Assembly: GCF_002414005.1 (NCBI RefSeq)
Contig: NZ_DHYG01000059.1
Location: forward strand, 1-20,969
Direction of reading: 5' to 3'
Source of the DNA: Psychrobacter sp. UBA5136
GTDB lineage: Bacteria > Pseudomonadota > Gammaproteobacteria > Pseudomonadales > Moraxellaceae
Length of the DNA stretch: 20,969 nt
Part shown: positions 15,470 through 20,969 of the stretch, in pieces
Numbering within the stretch: the stretch's first letter is position 1
Layout: every line of letters starts with the position of its first letter
Position numbers and translations under genes: made by a program
The notes under the pieces: model-generated
What the model saw: only the letters and a program-made list of their open reading frames with translations
The model's database searches: none
Told to the model about the DNA's origin: nothing

Positions 15470-16720
15470 TTAGAAAAGCGTTACCTCGCCTTGTTTCACA
15501 TGAAACACACTAAGTTCTGACCAATATTCGTGCACCAAAGGTAAAATCTCGTCGGTTAAACTGGTCATAAAAACCTGACAGGGCAGCTGCGCTAACGTCG
15601 TCAATAAAATCTTAATCGCCCTATCATCCAGCTCTGCAGTGATATCATCTAACAGCACCACTGGCGTAGCTCGCGCTTTGACATCGTGGCTAAGTGTCCT
15701 ATTTTCCTTATCTTCGGTAAATAAGACTTTTTCATCATTAAGTAATAGTGGCAACTGCGATAAGCGTAAAGCGGTAATTAATAGCTTTTTTTCACCGCGA
15801 GAGAGAACGTTAGCGGCCTGTTCTTTTATAGTCGGTAGTTTGGCCGCAGTGTCTGCTTTTTCTATAGTTGTCGATGCTGCGATTGCACTGCTGTCTGTTT
15901 CGTTGTTAACAGGCTCTGATAAATCACTAGAGCGCCAATGAACATGAACATCAGCGCGGTGATTACCGATGCGCGTATAACCCAGCTGCAAATCTTGCTC
16001 TAAGCGCTCGTTAAGCTGGATATCTAGCGGGATATTAGTGTCGTAGCCGGCGTTATAGCTTAGGCTTAATTGCTCAGCATAAGCAGGCAATAACTGCGCG
16101 ATACTCTCAGCAAAATAAGGCTGCCACTCGGTAAAGACACGCTCACGATAGTGATGGATAAGGGCGGCATGGCTAGCAAGCCCTTTATCCCATGATTTTA
16201 ACTCAGTGAGCTGTACTTGCGTCAGCTGGCGACTCTTCTTTAGTAAACTATTGCGCTGTTTTAAGAGACGTTGGTAGGCAACCCACTGCGGATGAAAACC
16301 TTGTTTCATGTGAAACACTAGCCAATCTAATAGTTGGCGGCGGCTGGCACTGCCCTGTTCCAACATATCCATCGTAGAGGGATCGATTAGCAGTGTTGGC
16401 AGCTGCTCGGTTAAGATACTTTGATTATAAACCGTGGCTTGATTTAGGCGCAGAACCGTCGTCGCATCCAATTGTTTTTGAATCGCTAAGGTAGTGCTAT
16501 CATTGAGCCTAGCGTGCACTGTTGCTGCATTTTCGTGGTGCTGAATATAACGTTTGGGCTGATGATGACGAAAACTTTTACCCCGTGAGAGCAAAAATAT
16601 CGCCTCGAGTAACGAAGTCTTGCCACTGCCGTTTGCACCGATGATGACGTTGCAAGCGGCAGTGTTTAGACTAACTTGAGCCAAATTACGTAGGTGTGAA
16701 ATTTGTAGACGTTCAATCAT
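15470..16720 (-). CDS. recF: DNA replication and repair protein RecF
   Basis: An SMC-like ABC ATPase that works with RecO and RecR to load RecA at gapped DNA. Walker A GANGSGKTS is at 28-36, the ABC signature VLSRGEKKLL at 305-314, and Walker B VVLLDDITAELDD at 354-366. It is 416 residues, about 60 longer than E. coli RecF (357). The extra length lies mostly just before the signature (about 268-304, Ser/Ala/Thr-rich) and between signature and Walker B (about 326-352). Both look like flexible loops. Two parS-like sequences lie inside the gene and encode VFHMKQ (135-140) and VFHVKQ (405-410). The ATG at 16720 has no strong ribosome binding site and lies 83 bases after the dnaN stop, so translation probably depends on the dnaN transcript. 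Confidence 0.95.
   Translation of the reverse strand: MIERLQISHLRNLAQVSLNTAACNVIIGANGSGKTSLLEAIFLLSRGKSFRHHQPKRYIQHHENAATVHARLNDSTTLAIQKQLDATTVLRLNQATVYNQSILTEQLPTLLIDPSTMDMLEQGSASRRQLLDWLVFHMKQGFHPQWVAYQRLLKQRNSLLKKSRQLTQVQLTELKSWDKGLASHAALIHHYRERVFTEWQPYFAESIAQLLPAYAEQLSLSYNAGYDTNIPLDIQLNERLEQDLQLGYTRIGNHRADVHVHWRSSDLSEPVNNETDSSAIAASTTIEKADTAAKLPTIKEQAANVLSRGEKKLLITALRLSQLPLLLNDEKVLFTEDKENRTLSHDVKARATPVVLLDDITAELDDRAIKILLTTLAQLPCQVFMTSLTDEILPLVHEYWSELSVFHVKQGEVTLF
15492..15507. promoter_or_regulatory. parS-like ParB binding site 4, inside recF
   Basis: TGTTTCACATGAAACA matches the parS consensus at 15 of 16 positions. It falls in the last codons of recF and is read as VFHVKQ on the coding strand. 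Confidence 0.83.
16302..16317. promoter_or_regulatory. parS-like ParB binding site 5, inside recF
   Basis: TGTTTCATGTGAAACA is the reverse complement of sites 3 and 4 and matches the parS consensus at 15 of 16 positions. Within recF it encodes VFHMKQ. Confidence 0.83.
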
Positions 16721-16803
16721 AATAGTGACAGCCGCCTATTTTACTGTTTGCAAATTAGTAAACAAAAGTTTTTCATTAAATTGAATTGAGTTAAGAAAAA
16801 AAA

Positions 16804-17979
16804 CTATATACGCATGGGCATAATGACATATTGATGGAAGTCATCATTAAGCTGATTGACCAGCACTGAGGCGTTTGATTGGCTCATATGCATTTGCAAG
16901 TCGCCTTGGATAACCCCTAAGACGTCTTGCAGATACGCGGCATTAAATGACAGCTCCATTGGCTCACCCTGATACTTTGCTTGTACCATCTCGACCGCCT
17001 CGTCTTGCTCAGCGTTATTAGCGCGTACCTCTACCATGCCATCGCTAGCAAAGTTAAATACCACGCCGCGAGATTTTTCATTACTCAAAATTGCCACACG
17101 GCGTAGCACATCGGACATTTTTTCTTGGTTAAATAGCGCCAATTTATCGGTATTACTGGGCATGACACGGCGATAATCAGGGAATTTGCCATCGATAAGG
17201 CGCGCGGTAAACGTCACCATTAAGTTATCACTCACCTGCCCTGCGCTATCCACATCGCCAAACGGTAAGCTTACTTGCAAAAATTCACGGCCAAAGCTTA
17301 GGGTGACTGCATTGTCTTTATCACCAAGCATCTTACCAAGCTCAGAAGCCAGACGCTCAAGCTCAATCACCGCTTTACGCGGCAAAATTGCCTGCATATT
17401 TAAGTCGCTACTGACATCAATGACACTACGTGCTAACGCTAATCTGTGCCCGTCGGTTGCTACCGTGGTCAACTGCTGCTGTGACACATCAAATAGCATA
17501 CCTGTCAGATAATAGCGGACATCTTGGATGGCCATGGCAAACTGGGTTTTATGGATCAAATCTGTTAAACGGCTACGGCTAATCGTCAAAGGCGTGATAT
17601 TTTCAGGATTACCAAGGTTTGGATAATCCTCGCTAGGCAATGTGCCCAAAGTAAAGCGGCTTTTGCCGCTAGTCAACAGGCAGCGCTCATTTTCTTGCGT
17701 GGTCAGATTGACCTGCGCTTGTGCTGGTAGCGATTTACAAATATCTCTAAGCTTTGTTGCAGGTAATGTCGTTGTACCGGCTTCAATACAAGCACCAGCA
17801 GGCAATTTTAGCGTCGATGTCAGCTCTACTTCTAAATCAGAGGCAGTCAAAACAAGCGCTGACTCAGACAATTGTAGCTTGATATTGCCCAAGATAACCA
17901 TATTGTGGCGCTTATCAGCCGCTTTGGCGATCAAGTTAATGGCTTTTAGTAACGACTCTCGATTAATCGATAATTGCAT
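16804..17979 (-). CDS. dnaN: DNA polymerase III beta subunit (sliding clamp)
   Basis: The ring-shaped clamp that tethers DNA polymerase III to DNA and binds many partners through their clamp-binding motifs. At 391 residues it is about 25 longer than the E. coli protein. The N terminus MQLSINRESLLKAINLIAKA, the segment LIDGKFPDYRRVMPSN in the middle-to-third domain, and the C-terminal YVIMPMRI, which forms part of the partner-binding pocket, are all characteristic. The ATG at 17979 has only a weak AAGAG upstream. It lies 190 bases downstream of dnaA on the same strand, a gap with its own candidate promoter, and 83 bases upstream of recF. Confidence 0.97.
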   Translation of the reverse strand: MQLSINRESLLKAINLIAKAADKRHNMVILGNIKLQLSESALVLTASDLEVELTSTLKLPAGACIEAGTTTLPATKLRDICKSLPAQAQVNLTTQENERCLLTSGKSRFTLGTLPSEDYPNLGNPENITPLTISRSRLTDLIHKTQFAMAIQDVRYYLTGMLFDVSQQQLTTVATDGHRLALARSVIDVSSDLNMQAILPRKAVIELERLASELGKMLGDKDNAVTLSFGREFLQVSLPFGDVDSAGQVSDNLMVTFTARLIDGKFPDYRRVMPSNTDKLALFNQEKMSDVLRRVAILSNEKSRGVVFNFASDGMVEVRANNAEQDEAVEMVQAKYQGEPMELSFNAAYLQDVLGVIQGDLQMHMSQSNASVLVNQLNDDFHQYVIMPMRI

Positions 17980-18122
17980 GCTTAGTTACTCTTGTTTATT
18001 AGTTGCGCTTATTAAAAGAATTTTTATACGTTCTTAAATTATGTGATTTTAAAATAATGGCTTAATAATACCTTGTCTACTGATGATAATCCATACAGCT
18101 TATCTCTGCTAATACTTAAAAT

Positions 18123-18149
18123 ATTATAAACCATATCTACTTACGACAA
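18123..18149 (-). promoter_or_regulatory. Candidate dnaN promoter
   Basis: On the minus strand a perfect TATAAT (18128-18123) follows TTGTCG (18149-18144) with a short 15-base spacer; shifting the -35 by one gives GTTGTC at 16. It lies in the dnaA-dnaN gap and implies a leader of about 136 bases. Confidence 0.4.
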
Positions 18150-18169
18150 CATTGTGATAACGCAAGCTG

Positions 18170-19633
18170 CTAGCCTGCTTGTAACATCAAGGCAAGCGTT
18201 TTGTAATCCTTATCAAACGCGGGGTCCGCAGCGCGTAGCTCATTGACCTTATCACAGGCATGCATCACTGTCGTATGATCGCGGCCGCCAAATGACTGAC
18301 CAATTTCAGGAAAGCTATCACTGGTTAACTCGCGTGATAACGCCATTGCTATTTGCCGTGGTCTGGCAATACTGCGGGTACGTTTTCGGCCCATGATATC
18401 TTTTACGCTCACATCATAGTATTCGGCGACCACTTTACGAATATTATCCATATTCACCGCTTGCACACGCATCGCGACGATGTCTTTTAGGGCGTATTGC
18501 ACCATCTCAAGCGTAATGGGCGCGCCCGTCAAGTTGGCATTGGCAAATACCTGATTTAACGCACCTTCTAATCGCCTAACGTTAGAGACCACGTTTTGAG
18601 CGATGAATAGGGCACATTCTTTAGGAAGGCTCATGCCATACGATGCGGCTTTTCTTTGTAAAATTTGTACCCGTGTATCAATCTCAGGTGGATCCACCGC
18701 AACCGTCAAGCCCCAAGAAAAGCGCGACCTAAAACGCTCATCAAACTCCGTCATCTGTGATGGATGACGATCTGATGCCAAAATCAGTTGCTTATCACCG
18801 CTGGTAAAGTCGGCAAATAATGTCAAAAACTCATTACTACTTTTCGTCTTTCCAGCCAATACATGAATATCATCTACAATTAATAAATCTACTTTTTTTA
18901 TTTTCTTTTTAAAATCTTCTATTTTATTATTTCTTAATGAATAAACTAATTGATTAATAAATTTCTCAGAAGTGAAATAATAAAAGCTTAGATTATTTTT
19001 TAAATAGCGATGCGCTACAGAATGCATTAAATGCGTTTTTCCCAATCCAGAAGGTCCATATATAAATAAAGGATTGTGCCGATTTTTTGATTGGCGTTTT
19101 CCAAGCTCATAACAGGCTTTGTACGCCAGATTATTAGACTTACCAGTTACAAAGGTTTCAAAGGTAAAGTCAGGATTCAGATAGCTTAATGATTTGGCGT
19201 CGGCAGACTCGATCAGTTCTGCATGACGCATATTAGCATCAACATCCGCTCTAGCAATATTATGATGCGAGGTTTGAAAATTGTGATCTGACAGAGTATG
19301 GGAGGGCTGGTCTTCTTCAAATAAACTACCTGACTGCGCCTGACTACTATCAACCGTATCGCGACCAGCATTATCCACACGAACAATAACGTCTTCGATA
19401 CTACCTTGGCTATGTTTAACAACCAGTTGTTGGATGTCTTGTAAATGATTCTTTTTGATATAGCTTACAAAATAATCATTAGGGGCAAGAATAATTAAAC
19501 TACTGCCTTCTTGATGAGCAGATAACGGTCTTAACCACATCGTAAAGACGTTATCTTTGACGTGATAACGTAAGTCGTTTAGGCACTTATCCCAAACAGT
19601 TGCTGTATCAATCATGAAAAGTACAAACTCCAT
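18170..19633 (-). CDS. dnaA: Chromosomal replication initiator protein DnaA
   Basis: The AAA+ initiator that binds DnaA boxes at oriC, opens the duplex and loads DnaB. Domain I is at about 1-90 (VWDKCLNDLRYHVKDNVFTMWLRPL). A variable acidic/His-rich linker covers about 91-150. Domain III has Walker A GPSGLGKTH at 193-201 and Walker B LLIVDDIHVLAGK at 250-262. Domain IV ends with the DNA-binding signature GGRDHTTVMHAC at 449-460. At 487 residues it is slightly longer than E. coli DnaA (467). Two ATGs are possible: 19633, and 19615 six codons later. The second has GGAG twelve bases upstream and gives a more typical N terminus (MIDTATVW); the first has a close GGA. I cannot decide between them. 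Codons for residues about 225-248 are extremely AT-rich. The origin with its DnaA boxes lies directly upstream, as expected for autoregulation. Confidence 0.97.
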   Translation of the reverse strand: MEFVLFMIDTATVWDKCLNDLRYHVKDNVFTMWLRPLSAHQEGSSLIILAPNDYFVSYIKKNHLQDIQQLVVKHSQGSIEDVIVRVDNAGRDTVDSSQAQSGSLFEEDQPSHTLSDHNFQTSHHNIARADVDANMRHAELIESADAKSLSYLNPDFTFETFVTGKSNNLAYKACYELGKRQSKNRHNPLFIYGPSGLGKTHLMHSVAHRYLKNNLSFYYFTSEKFINQLVYSLRNNKIEDFKKKIKKVDLLIVDDIHVLAGKTKSSNEFLTLFADFTSGDKQLILASDRHPSQMTEFDERFRSRFSWGLTVAVDPPEIDTRVQILQRKAASYGMSLPKECALFIAQNVVSNVRRLEGALNQVFANANLTGAPITLEMVQYALKDIVAMRVQAVNMDNIRKVVAEYYDVSVKDIMGRKRTRSIARPRQIAMALSRELTSDSFPEIGQSFGGRDHTTVMHACDKVNELRAADPAFDKDYKTLALMLQAG

Positions 19634-19784
19634 AGTCCAAAATTTTGGTCAAAAGGACGCCATTTTTGTGGTGAAAATCTATTAGCTCGAGACGATAGAA
19701 TGACTCTTTTATTAAGAGGGTGCCCTATAATCACAGCACTTAAAATCATGCATCGAGTAGGGGGCTAATCTATCACAAACAGCC

Positions 19785-19883
19785 TGTGGATAACACCTTG
19801 TTTTTTGTGGATAAGATTGTGGATAGTTTTGTGGATAAGTTTATAGCGCGAGTTATCCATATTTCACCCACAGGTTATCCACA
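19785..19883. repeat. Dense DnaA-box cluster
   Basis: Four perfect and two near-perfect DnaA boxes lie in 99 bases. The first three perfect boxes point one way at 21- and 24-base steps, with a near match between the second and third; the last perfect box (19875-19883) points the other way. This is the likely initiator-binding core and may also repress the dnaA promoter. Confidence 0.92.
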
Positions 19884-19960
19884 GCCTTACCCATAGCCTA
19901 TCACTTTGATAGTAAAGAAAAAAATCAAGTTAACCACAGATAATATGGCTCCCAATAACA

Positions 19961-19998
19961 ACAATACTTATATATATTAATAGTTAATTATTATAGAG
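19961..19998. other. Candidate DNA unwinding element of oriC
   Basis: This 38-base stretch is almost free of G and C and includes ATATATATTAATAG. It lies between the main DnaA-box cluster and the isolated perfect box at 20011-20019, a common arrangement for the site opened by DnaA. Assignment rests on composition and position. Confidence 0.6.
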
Positions 19999-20175
19999 TT
20001 CGCTAAAAACTGTGGATAAGTTTTAAAAATCGACTATCAAAATAGATTTTCTAAGAAGGTAGTTTGGTTTAACCAGCGTAGATTTTCTTAACCACAATCA
20101 ACTGATCACGGATAAATTAAAAATATTTTTTCTGTGATAAAAACCATTTGTATAAAAACAGAGTAAATTAGTTCG

Positions 20176-20204
20176 TTGACCAAAATACTGCGCGGTGGTA
20201 TAAT
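20176..20204 (+). promoter_or_regulatory. Strong sigma-70 promoter of rpmH
   Basis: TTGACC at 20176-20181 and a perfect TATAAT at 20199-20204 are separated by exactly 17 bases. This is the best promoter in the window. The leader to the rpmH ATG would be about 38 bases. Confidence 0.88.
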
Positions 20205-20248
20205 CCTCCGCTATTACGAATTTAGTCCATTATTTTGATAGGTGAGTT

Positions 20249-20383
20249 ATGAAACGTACATTCCAACCAAGCGTGATCAAGCGTAAACGTACTCACGGTT
20301 TCCGTGCACGTATGGCAACCAAAAAAGGCCGTCAGGTCTTAGCTCGTCGCCGCGCTAAAGGACGTCATCGCCTTACTGTATAA
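20249..20383 (+). CDS. rpmH: 50S ribosomal protein L34
   Basis: A 44-residue, highly basic ribosomal protein, missed by length filters. The translation starts MKRTFQPSVIKRKRTHGFRA, continues with MATKKGRQVLARRRAKGRHR and ends in LTV, a canonical L34 throughout. AGGTGAG is a good ribosome binding site six to eight bases before the ATG. A strong promoter lies upstream, and a hairpin terminator about 105 bases after the stop separates it from rnpA. Confidence 0.97.
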   Translation: MKRTFQPSVIKRKRTHGFRARMATKKGRQVLARRRAKGRHRLTV

Positions 20384-20487
20384 TTAATCAGTAGTTTGCG
20401 ATAAGCATGGCTAACGCTGCTTGTTGTGTTACTATTATTTATAGATTGCGATAGTCAATCATCACAACTGACATTTAGCCATATATT

Positions 20488-20514
20488 AAAAGCGCCCATA
20501 TCGGCGCTTTTTTT
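20488..20514 (+). terminator. Intrinsic terminator/attenuator between rpmH and rnpA
   Basis: A 9-bp stem AAAAGCGCC/GGCGCTTTT with a six-base loop runs into a seven-T tract at 20508-20514. It should end most rpmH transcripts, leaving rnpA to read-through or to a promoter I cannot place in the 73 bases before its start. Confidence 0.88.
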
Positions 20515-20587
20515 GTCTCTATACTTTGTTGGTATTTCTACGCTATTATCTCTGCTATTGTTATTAGCTCTTACATTAGGTTGTACT

Positions 20588-20959
20588 ATGTCCAATACCG
20601 TTTCAGCGTCTTCTAACGCTCGTTTTACCAAAGCGCAGCGCCTGCTCACGCCTTCGTCCTTTCGCGAGGTATTCGATGCTCCTGAGCGTAAGCTGCATCA
20701 GAGCCATTTAATGGCGTTTGTACGTAGCAATAATTGTGAGCAGGCACGAGTGGGCATGGCCATTACTAAACGTAAAGTACCGACCGCTGTTGCGCGAAAT
20801 TTAATTAAACGCTATATACGCGAGCAGTTTCGCAAAAAGGCCGTTTATTTAGAAAATAAAGATATCGTTTTTATTATTAAAAAATCTGTAAAAGATTTAA
20901 ATAATGAAGATTTAATAAATGAAATTAATAGTATATTTAAAAAAATAGAAAAGAATTAA
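20588..20959 (+). CDS. rnpA: Ribonuclease P protein component
   Basis: A 123-residue basic protein that assists the RNase P RNA in maturing tRNA 5' ends. The N-terminal RFTKAQRLLTPSSFREVFD and the family signature RNLIKRYIRE at 70-79 are diagnostic, with GMAITKRKVPTAVA just before. The ATG at 20588 has AGG seven bases upstream. The frame stays open 54 codons further up, through the rpmH terminator, but that part encodes an unrelated hydrophobic stretch and is not part of the protein. The 3' third of the gene is strikingly AT-rich (7 G/C in the 60 bases from 20881). The next gene begins directly after the stop. Confidence 0.96.
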   Translation: MSNTVSASSNARFTKAQRLLTPSSFREVFDAPERKLHQSHLMAFVRSNNCEQARVGMAITKRKVPTAVARNLIKRYIREQFRKKAVYLENKDIVFIIKKSVKDLNNEDLINEINSIFKKIEKN

Positions 20960-20969
20960 ATGAATTATT
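20960..20969 (+). CDS. Start of a gene cut by the window edge, probably yidD
   Basis: An ATG follows the rnpA stop codon without any gap (TAAATG) and is followed by AAT TAT before the window ends. In most proteobacteria the gene after rnpA is yidD, a small membrane-protein insertion factor. With only three codons visible this rests on gene order alone. Confidence 0.4.

Larger units (their letters stand above)
19780..20100. other. oriC: oriC, chromosomal replication origin
   Basis: The dnaA-rpmH gap holds five perfect DnaA boxes: TGTGGATAA at 19785, 19806, 19830 and 20011, and TTATCCACA at 19875. One-mismatch boxes lie at 19818 (TGTGGATAG), 19853 (TTATCCATA), 19930 and 20088 (both TTAACCACA). 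An AT-only run between the box clusters, at 19969-19995 with a single interruption-free core of A and T, is the best candidate for the unwinding element. The setting between dnaA and rpmH is the standard oriC position in Moraxellaceae and pseudomonads. Remaining parts of the gap are the dnaA leader (19634-19780) and the rpmH promoter region (from 20176). Confidence 0.93.

Noticed and set aside
20426..20587. 54-codon in-frame extension upstream of rnpA encoding a hydrophobic stretch
   Set aside because: It passes through the terminator at 20488-20514 and is unlike any RnpA N terminus; the ATG at 20588 gives a normal-length protein.
1..20969. Mobile elements, CRISPR arrays, tRNA or rRNA genes
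   Set aside because: No transposase or integrase motifs, no regularly spaced repeats, and no tRNA-like or rRNA sequence were recognised anywhere in the window.

Overview
The window is the chromosomal replication-origin region of a gammaproteobacterium of the Moraxellaceae, most likely Psychrobacter. The evidence is the order rnpA-rpmH-oriC-dnaA-dnaN-recF-gyrB, the moderately low GC content with AT-rich gaps, and the character of DnaA, GyrB and RlmF. The genus call rests on recognition, not on a search.

Layout, left to right. (1) 1-498: AT-rich gap with no gene. (2) 499-5694, plus strand: a three-gene glycerol-phosphate cluster. It holds a flavoenzyme strikingly like alkyl-dihydroxyacetonephosphate synthase (AGPS), a FAD-dependent glycerol-3-phosphate dehydrogenase (GlpD family), and an FGGY kinase related to glycerol kinase but with a changed substrate motif. 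A long-hairpin repeat sits between the second and third genes. (3) 5731-7780, minus strand: a MalY/PatB-type PLP C-S lyase/aminotransferase and a crotonase-family enzyme. (4) 8001-9793, plus strand: a LysE/RhtB exporter and the 23S rRNA methyltransferase RlmF, followed by a strong terminator. A second copy of the hairpin repeat lies between rlmF and the convergent mntP. (5) 10028-12167, minus strand: the Mn(II) exporter MntP and a DUF6880-like protein of unknown function. (6) 12277-19633, minus strand: gyrB, recF, dnaN and dnaA. (7) About 19780-20100: oriC, with five perfect DnaA boxes, several near matches and an AT-rich unwinding candidate. (8) 20249 to the end, plus strand: rpmH behind a near-consensus promoter, an internal terminator, rnpA, and the first codons of what is probably yidD.

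Five parS-like centromere sites (15/16 matches to TGTTTCACGTGAAACA) lie between 9817 and 16317. Two are embedded in recF, where they encode VFHVKQ and VFHMKQ, and two abut intrinsic terminators. This is a ParB-loading zone a few kilobases from oriC on the gyrB side. No parA or parB gene is present here.

The best candidates for something undescribed are the AGPS-like/GlpD/atypical-kinase cluster, which could handle ether-linked glycerolipids, and the two-copy hairpin element with a conserved loop and covarying arms. The rest is well-known core chromosome biology. No mobile element, CRISPR array, tRNA or rRNA gene was seen.
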